A stretch of 64,000 nt of DNA from Hymenobacter amundsenii (GTDB lineage Bacteria; Bacteroidota; Bacteroidia; Cytophagales; Hymenobacteraceae), in assembly GCF_002204745.1 (NCBI RefSeq), contig NZ_NIRR01000006.1:88205-152204 (forward strand). Reading direction: 5' to 3'. This document shows positions 32,151 to 41,236 of the stretch, in pieces. Position 1 is the first letter of the stretch. Each line of letters opens with the position of its first letter. A program made the translations under genes and the position numbers. Below the pieces are notes generated by a model. It was not told the origin of the DNA. It made no database searches and saw only the letters and a list, made by a program, of their open reading frames with translations.

Positions 32151-32963
32151 ATGGATAATGCTGCCACGCTCGCTTTCTTCCAGAACTTCTACACCGAAGC
32201 GTCTCTCTACGTAGCGCCGGCCGTTGCTGATGCTTTGGCTACGGCGCCGCTGGTCGTTCCCGCGGTTGCGCCTCTGGCCCCAGCCGCCGCGGCCCCGCTA
32301 CCGCCCAAACCCGAGCCAGTTCCACTGCCACCGTTGCCCCCGGCCGTAGCGCCCATCGTGGCTCCGCGGCCCACGCCGGTAGCGGCCCCGGTGGCCGCCG
32401 CCCCAGTGCCAGCGGCGCCCGCTGCTACTCCCACCGAAACTACCGCACCGGCTCCCAACCGGGCCGCCGTAACGCTTACGCTGGCCCAATTACCGGCGGC
32501 GCCCACCGCGCCGCCTTCCCAGCCGGGCCGGGTGCAGCCCACGCCCACCCAGTCGCCGGTGGCGCACATCCCGTTTTCCACGCTGGGCAGCAACGTTGGC
32601 GGCCTCGTGGTGCTGGTACGGCTCCCCGACGAGCAGTTCCGCAAGCTGCCGCGCAATGTGTTCCTCAACAACCTGCTCAAAGCCCTGCGCCTGATCGTGG
32701 AGGACGTGGTGCTGGTAAACGTGGAGCACGCCAGCTACCCGGTAGCCCTGTGCAGCCTGCGCCAGCAGCTGGCAGCCCGGCAGTTCCTGGCCTTCGGCAA
32801 GAACCTGCTCGACGTGGCCGTGTACACGACGCAGCCCTACGAACCGGTACTACTCTACGGCGACACGGCCTTCCTCGGGGGCAGCGAAATCGAGCTCCTC
32901 GAATACGACGCCGGCCGCAAAAAGAAGCTCTGGCAGGGCGTGCAGCGGATGTTTGGGGTGTAG
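32151..32963 (+). CDS. Hypothetical protein with Pro/Ala-rich linker and conserved C-terminal domain
   Basis: The 270-residue protein begins with a short helical segment (DNAATLAFFQNFYTEASLY). A low-complexity Pro/Ala region spans roughly residues 25-125. The last ~130 residues form a folded alpha/beta domain with LVVLVRLPDEQFRKLPRN, VLLYGDTAFLGG and a terminal KKKLWQGVQRMFG. The LWQ-type terminal helix recalls the end of DNA polymerase III psi, but this is a weak visual resemblance. No signal peptide or membrane helix is seen. It is likely a Bacteroidota-specific protein of unknown function. Confidence 0.7.
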   Translation: MDNAATLAFFQNFYTEASLYVAPAVADALATAPLVVPAVAPLAPAAAAPLPPKPEPVPLPPLPPAVAPIVAPRPTPVAAPVAAAPVPAAPAATPTETTAPAPNRAAVTLTLAQLPAAPTAPPSQPGRVQPTPTQSPVAHIPFSTLGSNVGGLVVLVRLPDEQFRKLPRNVFLNNLLKALRLIVEDVVLVNVEHASYPVALCSLRQQLAARQFLAFGKNLLDVAVYTTQPYEPVLLYGDTAFLGGSEIELLEYDAGRKKKLWQGVQRMFGV

Positions 32964-33013
32964 TGAGATAAAAAGAAATTCAGGCCAGTAACTACGCGGC
33001 CAGCGGGCAGTAT

Positions 33014-33559
33014 ATGAGCATCCGAGTCTCTTATCTCGCGGCGGGCCTGTTCCTGCCGCTGCTGCTCTCGTGCAGCACCAGCCCTACCCCAGTCGGTTCA
33101 TCCAGTAGTCCGATAGTTCCATCCCAGGAATTGTATACCATCCTACAGCAATTCCTGGCTGCCGATACGCTGAATGATTATCCTAAAATCCATGCGGCAC
33201 TTATCGCGCAGGACACCATAGCAGGTAAGCTTTCAATCCAGCTTTGGGACGAATATAACTCCGGCGGGGAGATTAGGTCATTTCCTCTGACGGCCTGGAA
33301 AGTTGACGGGAAGATCATCTTTGTTTTTACCGGTCTGGAAACGGTAGCCGTAGGTGGTGATACCACCTATCACCACCTGATAAGAGAAACCGCTTTAGCC
33401 AACGAGGATAAAATATGGTCGCCGCATTTCCGATGTTGGCGCATTGATATGCAGGACCAAAAGATTATCCGCATCAATAAGCAGGTCGCCTTTTCCTCTT
33501 TTAATAGCCTCAACCGTTTAGCTCCGCCGCCTCCACCGCCAGTTCTTATCCACCCTTAA
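33014..33559 (+). CDS. Hypothetical lipoprotein
   Basis: The 181-residue protein has a signal peptide and lipobox (LFLPLLLSCSTSP), so it should be anchored in the periplasm or outer membrane. A Ser/Pro-rich linker follows. The body has a mixed alpha/beta composition with VDGKIIFVFTGLETVAVGGD and no recognised family. GC content is lower than in neighbouring genes, which may mean recent acquisition. A hairpin terminator follows. Confidence 0.75.
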   Translation: MSIRVSYLAAGLFLPLLLSCSTSPTPVGSSSSPIVPSQELYTILQQFLAADTLNDYPKIHAALIAQDTIAGKLSIQLWDEYNSGGEIRSFPLTAWKVDGKIIFVFTGLETVAVGGDTTYHHLIRETALANEDKIWSPHFRCWRIDMQDQKIIRINKQVAFSSFNSLNRLAPPPPPPVLIHP

Positions 33560-33622
33560 CGCCTAACCGGCTGCTACTTTGACGTTATTCCCAGATAACT
33601 GCAGACATGAAAGCTCCATAAA

Positions 33623-33654
33623 AAACGGCCAGCCGCTCCCGCGACTGGCCGTTT
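33623..33654. terminator. Hairpin terminator after the lipoprotein gene
   Basis: The arms AAACGGCCAG (33623-33632) and CTGGCCGTTT (33645-33654) are perfect, with an A-run before and T-rich sequence after. Confidence 0.7.
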
Positions 33655-33699
33655 CTGTGTTGCTGATTAGACTATCTGTCAACCGACATCTTTCTGCGA

Positions 33700-33726
33700 T
33701 GCGCGAAGCTGGAGCTTCGCGCTACA
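33700..33726. repeat. Partial GCGAAGCTGGAGCTTCGCGC repeat
   Basis: The palindromic unit GCGCGAAGCTGGAGCTTCGC with GCTAC after it matches one end of the elements at 59.3 and 61.1 kb. It lies between convergent genes. Confidence 0.6.
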
Positions 33727-33760
33727 ATCGTTTTGCGTCAGTCCTATCCGGCCGAAACCA

Positions 33761-34924
33761 CTACTTCAACACCGAGGCCAGCTTGGCTTCCAGCTCGGCA
33801 CCGCGCAGGTTTTTGCCCACGATGCGGCCCTGAGGGTCGAGCAGAATGGAGGCCGGGATGGACTTGATGCCGTAGGTCTGGCCGGCGGCCGATTCCCAGC
33901 CTTTCAGGTCCGAAACGTGCTTCCAGGTGAGGCCATCGGCCTGAATGGCTTTGAGCCATTTGGCCCGGTCCTGGTCGAAGCTCACGCCGTAGATTTCAAA
34001 GCCCGGGCCCATATTCTTATACTTGTTGTAAGCCCGCACCACGTTAGGATTCTCGCGGCGGCAGGGGCCGCACCAGCTGGCCCAGAAGTCGATGAGCACG
34101 TACTTGCCGCGCAGGCTGGTGAGGGCCAGTGGCGCCCCCTCGGGCGTAGCCAGGCTGATTTCGGGCGCCGTAGCGCCCATCGTCGTCGTCCGCAGCCCAT
34201 CGAGGCGGGTAACCAGGCTCTTGGTATAGCGGGAGTTAGGGGCGGTAACCTTCAACTGAGTCGCTACGGAGTCGGCCAAGGCGAAGCTTTCGTCGGGGTT
34301 GAGCACGTTGGCCACCACGAAACCCGACACGATAGAACCGGGGTTCTGGCGCACGAGCCGCATAATCTGCTGCTGGCCCTGGCGCTGCAGCGTTTCGGCC
34401 TGCTGCTGGATGGCCTGCATCGAATCGGTACGGCCGGCCTGGGCGGCGGCGGCGTAGCGCTGCTCCAAGCGGGGCATGGTTTGCTGCAACTGCCGCTGAT
34501 TGGCTTCGGCAGCCTGGTTGATGCGGCGTAGCAGCTCCGAATCGGGGGAGCCCTGCACGGTGTAGGTGGCGGGCAGCTTTTGGGCGTCGCCGGCGAGCTG
34601 CACCCGCTGGCCGGGGCCGAGCACCACCAAGGCCTGGTTCTGGTCGGTGGTTTTCACCTGGTAGAGACCGGCCTCAGCCACCGTCCCGGCAAACTTAAAC
34701 TGCCCTTTGTCGTCGGTGGTAGCCGTGTCGCGCGATACGAACTGGGTGTCGCCCAGCTCGGCCAGGTACACCTTGGTGCCCGCCGGCGCGTTCTGGAGCT
34801 GCCCGCGCAGCTCGTAGCCGCTGGCATCGGCCGCACTGGCCGTGGTGGGGGTCGACGTCTTGTTGCAGGCGTTAGTCATGCCCAGCAGGGCACCAAAATA
34901 GAGCAGGCTCTTCATAGTCGTCAT
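33761..34924 (-). CDS. TlpA-like thiol-disulfide lipoprotein with DUF4369-type domain
   Basis: The 387-residue lipoprotein has a lipobox (LGMTNACNKT) after a short signal peptide. A DUF4369-like beta domain follows (GYELRGQLQNAPAGTKVYLAE), then a helical Gln-rich middle, then a C-terminal thioredoxin fold. Its CxxC is in FWASWCGPCRREN and its cis-proline in SIPASILLDP. It probably reduces or shuffles disulfides of periplasmic proteins. This domain order is typical of Bacteroidota. A second TlpA-like lipoprotein lies upstream on the same strand with ~140 bases between them. Confidence 0.92.
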   Translation of the reverse strand: MTTMKSLLYFGALLGMTNACNKTSTPTTASAADASGYELRGQLQNAPAGTKVYLAELGDTQFVSRDTATTDDKGQFKFAGTVAEAGLYQVKTTDQNQALVVLGPGQRVQLAGDAQKLPATYTVQGSPDSELLRRINQAAEANQRQLQQTMPRLEQRYAAAAQAGRTDSMQAIQQQAETLQRQGQQQIMRLVRQNPGSIVSGFVVANVLNPDESFALADSVATQLKVTAPNSRYTKSLVTRLDGLRTTTMGATAPEISLATPEGAPLALTSLRGKYVLIDFWASWCGPCRRENPNVVRAYNKYKNMGPGFEIYGVSFDQDRAKWLKAIQADGLTWKHVSDLKGWESAAGQTYGIKSIPASILLDPQGRIVGKNLRGAELEAKLASVLK

Positions 34925-35064
34925 TGATCAGGAAGCAAGTCGACCGGCGGGCCGGTCGGGAGGTTGGGTCGAAGGACGCGGAAACGGTCCGCAAGTTGCC
35001 CAATTCGGGCGAACTTCCGGCCCCGCCCGCCCAACGCTGCCAGCGCCGCAGTGGGTTCCCACCG

Positions 35065-35580
35065 CTAATCGAGGGGAATGAATTCGGCAATCTTCTGCCC
35101 CAACGCACGGCCGCGCAGGTCGCGGGCCAGCTCGTGGCCCTGGGGGTCGAGCAGCACGGTCAGGGGTACTTGCTGCACGCCGTAGGCCCGGGCAATGGTT
35201 CCATCTAGCCCCTGGGCCGCGGACACCACAGGCCATTCCAGCGAATCAGCTGCCACCGAGCCGGCCGGATTATCATCGAGAAACACGCTCACCACTTCCA
35301 GCCCCCGACTATGAAACTGGCCGTATACTTTACGCAGGTTCGCGTTTTCGGCCCGGCAGGCGGCGCAGTTGTGGGCCCGAAAATCGAGCAGCACGTAGCT
35401 GCCCCGCAGCTGGTGCAGCATACGCGGCGCGCCGGCTGTAGTAGAAAGAGCGAAATCGGGCGACAGGGGCCGGGTTTGTTCGCGCGTAACGGCGGCCGTG
35501 CCCGACCGGGCCGGGGCCCCGAGCCGCTGGCAGGCAGCCGTAAATAGTAGCAGCAGAAGTCCCGAGCAGAGGCCGCGCAT
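35065..35580 (-). CDS. Thioredoxin-like lipoprotein (TlpA family)
   Basis: The 171-residue protein starts MRGLCSGLLLLLFTAACQR, giving a lipobox near residue 17; the longer open frame adds only non-homologous residues. The thioredoxin fold has a CxxC in AHNCAACRAEN (the spacer AA is unusual for TlpA, which normally has WC-P-C) and a cis-proline in QVPLTVLLDPQG. It is expected to act in periplasmic thiol exchange, perhaps with the larger downstream paralogue. Confidence 0.9.
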   Translation of the reverse strand: MRGLCSGLLLLLFTAACQRLGAPARSGTAAVTREQTRPLSPDFALSTTAGAPRMLHQLRGSYVLLDFRAHNCAACRAENANLRKVYGQFHSRGLEVVSVFLDDNPAGSVAADSLEWPVVSAAQGLDGTIARAYGVQQVPLTVLLDPQGHELARDLRGRALGQKIAEFIPLD

Positions 35581-35744
35581 AGTGTAAGAGGGGGTGTAGG
35601 AGGGCGTAATAAACGTAATTCCCCGCTTATACTCGTCGCACACAGAGGTCCTGCCCGCCCCAGGAACCGCCAACGCCACCAGCTGAACTGGTGCGTTGGC
35701 GGAAAAGCAACAGTCTTACCTAATTCGATAGGACATAGCCGCAG

Positions 35745-37201
35745 CTACCCGTCGAGGTGCTGGCGCAGGAGCTGGTTGGCGAGTTTGGGGTCGGCCTTGC
35801 CGCCGGTGAGCTTCATCAACTCGCCCATAAACATGCCGGTCAGGCTCTTTTTACCGGCCCGGTACTCGGCTACCTTGGCCGGGTTGGCGTCGAGCACTTG
35901 GGCAATCATGGCTTCCAGCGCCCCGGAGTCCGACTGCTGCAACAGGCCCTGGGCCTCAGCGGCCGCAGCGGCCGACTGGCCGGGGTTGTCGAGCAGGTAG
36001 GGGAACAACTGCTTGCTGGCCACCGACTGGCCAACCTTGTTTGCATCGATGAGCCCAATGATATCGGCCAGGTGCTGGGCCGAAAGCGGGAACTGGTCGA
36101 GGGTGAGGGCCCGCTCGTTGAGGAAGGCCTTTACCGGGCCGGTTACCCAGTTGGCAGCAGCTTTGGCGTTGGGCGTGAGGCGGGTCAGCTCGTCGAAATA
36201 CAGGGCCAGCTCCTTCTCGGCCGTGAGCACCGAGGCGTCGTAATCCGAGAGGCCCAGCTCGCCGGTAAAGCGGGCGTAGAGCTGCTGGGGCAGCGCGGGC
36301 ATCTGCTGCTGCATCCGGTGCAGCCAGGCGTCGTCGATGATAACCGGTGGCAGGTCGGGCTCGGGGAAGTAGCGGTAATCGTTAAGCGTTTCCTTGCTGC
36401 GCTGCCCGACGGTAGTTCCGCTCGGCGCGTCGAAACCGCGGGTCTGGCTGTCGATAACCTCGCCGGCTTCGAGCAGCTCAATCTGGCGCTCAATCTCGTA
36501 CTCGATGGCCCGCTGCACGTTACGGAAGGAGTTCATGTTCTTCACCTCCACCTTCACCCCGAACTCGGGGGCGCCGTGCAGCATCACGCTCACGTTGGCA
36601 TCGCAGCGCAGCGAGCCTTCCTCCATGTTGCCGTCGCAGATGCCCAGATACTCCACCAGCTTCTTGATTTCGGCCAGGTAGGCGTAGGCTTCCTCCGAGT
36701 TGCGGATGTCGGGTTCGCTCACGATTTCGATGAGCGGCACGCCGGCCCGGTTCAAATCCACGAGCGTTTCCACTTCGCCGGCCAGGTGCATGCTCTTGCC
36801 CGCGTCCTCCTCCATGTGGATGCGCGTCACGCCGATTTGCTTGGTCGAGCCATCGGCGAGGCGGATTTCCACGTGGCCGTCGTGGCAGATCGGGGTTTTG
36901 TCCTGGGTTATCTGGTAGCCCTTGGGCAGATCGGGGTAGAAGTAGTTCTTGCGCGCAAACAGGTTGTCGCGCCGGATGTGGCAGTTGGTGGCCAGGCCCA
37001 TTTTCATGGCAAACTCGATGGCCGAGTGGTTGACCTTGGGCAGCGTGCCGGGGTGGCCGAGCGTAATGACGCTCAAGTTATGGTTGGGCAGGGCGCCGTA
37101 CTCGTTTTCATCCGAGGAGTACATTTTGCTGCGTGTAAGCAGCTGGGCGTGTACTTCGAGCCGATGACGGGCTGGTATTTGGCTTTGATATGTTCGTGCA
37201 T
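35745..37201 (-). CDS. gatB: Asp-tRNA(Asn)/Glu-tRNA(Gln) amidotransferase subunit B, frameshifted near the N-terminus as sequenced
   Basis: GatB is the tRNA-binding and kinase subunit of the GatCAB complex, which amidates Glu-tRNA(Gln) and Asp-tRNA(Asn). The body is a textbook GatB: RRDNLFARKNYFYPDLPKGYQ, MEEGSLRCDANVSV, DYRYFPEPDLPPV and the C-terminal YqeY domain with AKVAEYRAGKKSLTGMFMG. The start ATG at 37201 encodes MHEHIKAKYQPVIG, but the expected LEVHAQLL follows in another frame. One C is missing between positions 37160 and 37161 (GGCTCG instead of GGCCTCG). With that base restored the protein would be 485 residues. GatB is normally essential, so sequence error is the simplest reading. 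Confidence 0.93.
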
Positions 37202-37415
37202 GAATCACAGATTACCGCTGATTTTACCGCGGATTGCGCTGATTGAGGGTGCTAAGGTAGATAGATGGAGACTGGGAGCTATCAATAATCTTCTCTATTA
37301 AAGAAATGACAAAAGCGTAACACTCGAGAATTATGCTGTTCAATGTAAAGAAGTATAACGTAATGGCCCTCTAAACTTCCCCATTTTGAGCGCAGTCCAC
37401 GCGACGTTCTTACGA

Positions 37416-37640
37416 TTACCGGATAATAGCGCATTGCCTATCCACATACAGTGACCCATCTGGATTAGGTGGTTCAACTAGTTCCTTAATGAGCCTATGA
37501 AAGTCTTCAAATTCACGGTTCTTCGCCTCCCGAGCTCGCACTCATAAAAACTGAATAACTGTCCAATCAAAAGCAATTCCAGCACCTAATGCACTTATAG
37601 CATGTCCATACTTAGTTAACAGTCGAAGTATCTCATTCAT
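37416..37640 (-). pseudogene. Decayed small gene (interrupted by a stop)
   Basis: From ATG 37640 the minus strand reads MNEILRLLTKYGHAISALGA and on for 32 codons, then an in-frame TGA, then 41 more codons containing REFEDFHRLIKELVEPPNPD and SLYVDRQCAIIR before the next stop. DFHRLIKELV and YVDRQ resemble a short helical protein family common in environmental bacteria, in which ELRNFP usually follows; here a further frameshift precedes the continuation. The surrounding ~540 bases are AT-rich. The reading is a remnant of an accessory gene beside the toxin-antitoxin pair. Confidence 0.5.
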
Positions 37641-37749
37641 CTAATACGAAACTTTGACTTAGTACTGATTAACTGCTTTACTGACGTTATACCTTGGTAT
37701 TGAGTTGATGGTAACCCCCAAAAGGCATAATACTAAAATATGAAGTCAG

Positions 37750-38013
37750 CTATTTCTCATAGTGGTACCGACAGGAAACGACGAACAGGTTGACATCATC
37801 GACGCGGTACACCAACCGGTGCTCCTGCGTAATCCGGCGTGACCACAGACCCGCCAGTTGCCCCCGCAGGCCTTCCGGCTTGCCGGTTCCCTCAAACGGC
37901 ATCCGTTGACACTCCTTCAATAGTTGATTCAGCTTGCGCAGTGCGGTCTTATCGGTTTGCTGCCAATACTGATATTGTTCGAAAGCATCGGGGGAGAAAA
38001 CCACGTTTCTCAT
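37750..38013 (-). CDS. YoeB-type mRNA-cleaving toxin
   Basis: The 87-residue protein is a RelE/YoeB-superfamily endoribonuclease that cuts mRNA at the ribosome A site. Catalytic positions of YoeB have equivalents here: Glu47 in KPEGLRG, Arg66 in EHRLVYRV, and the terminal His84-Tyr85 in CRYHYEK. LWSRRITQEHRLVYRV is the family signature. The ATG overlaps the stop of the antitoxin gene by 4 bases, the usual antitoxin-first order. Confidence 0.93.
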   Translation of the reverse strand: MRNVVFSPDAFEQYQYWQQTDKTALRKLNQLLKECQRMPFEGTGKPEGLRGQLAGLWSRRITQEHRLVYRVDDVNLFVVSCRYHYEK

Positions 38014-38243
38014 TCCGACGCTGATAAGTCGACGGTGATTCCTTCGCCGCGCTCCAAATGGGCCAGCGACCGGGCCAGATGCGCCGCATTGGCCGGTGAA
38101 GCCAGCAGGTAATCGGTTGTGTCCGGCTCCGTTTTACCAACTGCTTTGGCGGCTTGCCCACGCAGACTCACAAACGGCAAGCTCCGCAACAACTCCAATA
38201 TAAAGCTGGCACGGTGGTCGGGAACATCGAAGCTGATACGCAT
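38010..38243 (-). CDS. Antitoxin partner of the YoeB-type toxin
   Basis: The 77-residue protein precedes the toxin and overlaps it by 4 bases. Its N-terminus MRISFDVPDHRASFILELL and FVSLR match a Bacteroidota antitoxin head unlike the Phd/YefM fold, while the C-terminal ANAAHLARSLAHLERGEGITVDL resembles the toxin-binding tail of YefM. It should neutralise the toxin and may repress the operon. The combination of a non-Phd head with a YefM-like tail is the unusual point. Confidence 0.85.
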   Translation of the reverse strand: MRISFDVPDHRASFILELLRSLPFVSLRGQAAKAVGKTEPDTTDYLLASPANAAHLARSLAHLERGEGITVDLSASE

Positions 38244-38303
38244 GGACAGTGAATATAATGAGAAAGTAAGTCACGAAAACAACGGAGCCTCCCGTTGGGG
38301 TTC

Positions 38304-40991
38304 CTAACCCGCCAGCTTCTCCCCCACCAGCGCCTCCGCCTTGCTGATGGCGTCGCTCAGGCCGGCCGCGTTCTTGCCGCCGGCCGTGGCGAAGAACGGC
38401 TGGCCACCGCCGCCGCCCTGGATTTCCTTGGCCAGCTCGCGCACCAAGGTGCTGGCGTTGAGCTTGCCGCCCTGCACCAGCTCGTCGTCGAGCATCACAG
38501 CCAGCTGGGGCTTGCCGTCGATTTCGGCGCCGAGCACGGCCACCAGGTTCGGCACTGACTGACGGAGGTTGAAGGCCAGGGTTTTGAGGCCGTCGGCAGA
38601 GGTTACCTGCACCTGGGCGGCCAGGAAGTTCACACCGTGCAGCGCCTTCACCTGCCCCACTAGCTGGTCTTTCTGCTGGTTGATGCTCTGCTGGGCGAAG
38701 CTCTCGATTTGCTTGCGCAGGGTGGCAATTTCCTCGGTCTGCTTCTCGATGCCGGGCAGCAGGTGCTGGGGGTTGCCAAGCGCCTCGCGCACCTGGGCCA
38801 GCAAATCCAGCTGCTGGTTCACGAAGGTTTCAGCGGCCTCGGCCGTTACGGCCTCAATGCGGCGCACGCCCGCCCCCACGGCGCTTTCAGAAGTTATTTT
38901 AAAGAAGCCGATGTCGCCGGTGGTGCGCACGTGGCAGCCACCGCAGAGCTCCACGGAGAAGTCGCGGTTGAAGGTGATGACACGCACGAACTCGCCGTAC
39001 TTCTCCCCAAACAGCGCCGTGGCGCCCAGGTTCTTGGCCTCGTCGATGGGCACATTCCGGCGCTCATCCAGCGGAATCTGCTCCCGGATGCGCTCATTGA
39101 CCAGCGTTTCCACCTGCCGCAGCTGGTCGTCGGTTACTTTGGTAAAGTGCGAGAAGTCGAAGCGCAGCAGCTTCTCGTTCACCAGCGAGCCTTTCTGAGC
39201 CACGTGGGAGCCCACTATTTCGCGCAATGCGGCCTGCAACAGGTGGGTGGCCGTGTGGTTGCGCATGATCTGGGCGCGGCGGGCGTGGTCGTAGCGGGCC
39301 GTGAACTCGGCGGTCAGGTCCTCGGGCAGCTCCAGCACGGTGTGCACAATCAGGTCGTTCTCCTTCTTAGTATCGAGCACGCGCACCTTGCTCAGGGGCG
39401 ATTCGAGGTAGCCAGTGTCGCCAATCTGCCCGCCCGACTCGGCGTAGAACGGCGTCTGGTCGAGCACCACCTGGTACTCGGTTTTGCCTTTGCGGTCGGT
39501 GCGGCGGTAGCGCAGGATGCGGGCCGGGGCCTCGTCCTGGTCGTAGCCCACGAAGGCAGGCTGCTCCTCCGATTCGAGCACGATGGTCCAGTCGCTCTGC
39601 TCGGCCTCCTGGGCGTTGCGGGAGCGGTTTTTCTGGGCTGCCAGCGCCTGCTGAAAGCCTTCCTCATCCACCGTCAGGCCCTTTTCGCGGGCAATCAGGG
39701 CGGTGAGGTCGAGGGGAAAACCGAAGGTGTCCGACAGCTCGAAGGCCGTGGGGCCATCGATGCGGTTGCCCTGCTGGCGGAAGCCTTCTTCCAGGGAATC
39801 AATTCGGCGCAAACCGTTTTCGAGCGTCTTCAGAAAGCTAATTTCTTCCTCCTCAATCACGCGCTGCACAAACTGCTGCTGGGCCTTGAGCTCGGGGAAG
39901 ATGTTGCGCATCTGGTCGGCCAGCACAGGCACGATTTTGTACAAAAACGGCTGTTTTTGGTTCAGGCTCGAAAACGCGTAGCGCACGGCCCGCCGCAGAA
40001 TGCGCCGGATCACGTAGCCGGCCTTCACGTTGCTCGGCAGCTGCCCGTCGGCGATGGTGAAGCTGATGGTGCGGATGTGGTCGGCAATGACCCGGATGGC
40101 AATGTCGGTTTTCTCGTTCTCGGTGGTCGGCTGGTCGGTGACGGTGGCGGGGGAAGTGCCGTGGTACTCGATGCCGACTTCCTTGGCGATGAACTGAATG
40201 AGCGGCTGGAAGACGTCGGTATCGTAGTTGGATTTCACGCCCGATACAGCCATCATCAAACGCTCGAAGCCCATGCCCGTATCTACGTGCTGAGCAGGCA
40301 GTTTTACCAACGATTTGTCGGCCAGGCGCTGGAATTCCATGAACACGTTGTTCCAGATTTCCACTACTTGCGGGTGGTCGGCATTCACCAGCTCGGCCCC
40401 GGGTTTGGCGGCCCGCTCCTCGTCGGAGCGCAGGTCGATGTGGATTTCGGTGCAGGGGCCGCAGGGGCCGGTATCACCCATTTCCCAGAAGTTATCCTTC
40501 TTGTTGCCGGGCAGAATCCGGTCGTCGGTGGTGTAGATGCGCCACAGTTCCTGGGTTTCCGTATCGGGACCGAGGCCGTCGCCTTGGTCGCCCTCAAAGT
40601 AGGTTACGTAAAGGCGGTCCTTGTCGAGCTTGAACACGTCGGTGAGCAATTCCCAGGCCCAGGCAATGGCGTCCTTCTTGAAATAATCCCCAAACGACCA
40701 GTTGCCGAGCATCTCGAACATGGTGTGGTGGTAGGTGTCGTAGCCCACCTCTTCGAGGTCGTTGTGCTTACCGCTCACGCGCAGGCACTTCTGGGTATCG
40801 GCGATGCGCTTGAAGGGCGCGGGCTTGTTGCCCAGGAAGTAATCCTTGAACGGGGCCATGCCCGAGTTGATGAACAGCAGCGTGGGGTCGTCTTTGACCA
40901 CGATGGGCGCCGAGGGCACGATGTGGTGGCCCTTGGAGGCGAAGAAGTCCAGGAACTGCTGGCGGACGTGGGCGGCGGTGGGGAGTGACAT
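38304..40991 (-). CDS. alaS: Alanine-tRNA ligase
   Basis: The 895-residue class II synthetase charges tRNA(Ala). The catalytic core begins VRQQFLDFFASKGHH, with FEMLGNWSFGDYFKKD; the editing domain has NHTATHLLQAALREI and the zinc-site Cys in ELCGGCHVRTTGDIG; the C-terminal oligomerisation/DHHA1 domain has GGGGGQPFFATAGGK. The start was placed at ATG 40991 because the eight codons further upstream lack homology. A TATTTTTG promoter box lies about 100 bases upstream. Confidence 0.97.
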   Translation of the reverse strand: MSLPTAAHVRQQFLDFFASKGHHIVPSAPIVVKDDPTLLFINSGMAPFKDYFLGNKPAPFKRIADTQKCLRVSGKHNDLEEVGYDTYHHTMFEMLGNWSFGDYFKKDAIAWAWELLTDVFKLDKDRLYVTYFEGDQGDGLGPDTETQELWRIYTTDDRILPGNKKDNFWEMGDTGPCGPCTEIHIDLRSDEERAAKPGAELVNADHPQVVEIWNNVFMEFQRLADKSLVKLPAQHVDTGMGFERLMMAVSGVKSNYDTDVFQPLIQFIAKEVGIEYHGTSPATVTDQPTTENEKTDIAIRVIADHIRTISFTIADGQLPSNVKAGYVIRRILRRAVRYAFSSLNQKQPFLYKIVPVLADQMRNIFPELKAQQQFVQRVIEEEEISFLKTLENGLRRIDSLEEGFRQQGNRIDGPTAFELSDTFGFPLDLTALIAREKGLTVDEEGFQQALAAQKNRSRNAQEAEQSDWTIVLESEEQPAFVGYDQDEAPARILRYRRTDRKGKTEYQVVLDQTPFYAESGGQIGDTGYLESPLSKVRVLDTKKENDLIVHTVLELPEDLTAEFTARYDHARRAQIMRNHTATHLLQAALREIVGSHVAQKGSLVNEKLLRFDFSHFTKVTDDQLRQVETLVNERIREQIPLDERRNVPIDEAKNLGATALFGEKYGEFVRVITFNRDFSVELCGGCHVRTTGDIGFFKITSESAVGAGVRRIEAVTAEAAETFVNQQLDLLAQVREALGNPQHLLPGIEKQTEEIATLRKQIESFAQQSINQQKDQLVGQVKALHGVNFLAAQVQVTSADGLKTLAFNLRQSVPNLVAVLGAEIDGKPQLAVMLDDELVQGGKLNASTLVRELAKEIQGGGGGQPFFATAGGKNAAGLSDAISKAEALVGEKLAG

Positions 40992-41088
40992 AGCGGAGGG
41001 GCGCATGGAAAGCACCCAGTCGGTGAACGGTGGAAACGGCCGGCTAAAACCAGAAATTGGCAGCGGCCGGGATTTTGGTTACTTTTCG

Positions 41089-41096
41089 CAAAAATA
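41089..41096 (-). promoter_or_regulatory. -7 promoter box TATTTTTG for alaS
   Basis: An exact TAnnTTTG match on the minus strand lies 97 bases upstream of the alaS start, leaving room for a leader of about 90 nt. Confidence 0.45.
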
Positions 41097-41236
41097 GGGA
41101 TTAGGTATTAGCGCTTGGGAATTAGTTGCGGTGGGGCCTCTTTTTCAACCGCTACTTCCTGCTCCTCACCAGCCAGTATCAGTCCTCGGCAGTTACCCTC
41201 CTAAGCCCTAACTACCTACGCCCTAAGCCCTGCTAA

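Noticed and set aside
37140..37208. An ATT codon at 37208 as a natural start for gatB without frameshift
   Set aside because: That frame gives RTYQSQIPARHR, which does not match the conserved YQPVIGLEVH start, whereas the ATG frame at 37201 matches it exactly up to the shift.
35757..37301. Plus-strand open frame opposite gatB
   Set aside because: GatB motifs are unmistakable on the minus strand.
38709..40988. Plus-strand open frame of over 750 codons opposite alaS
   Set aside because: AlaS shows all class II and editing motifs on the minus strand; the opposite frame is a composition artefact.
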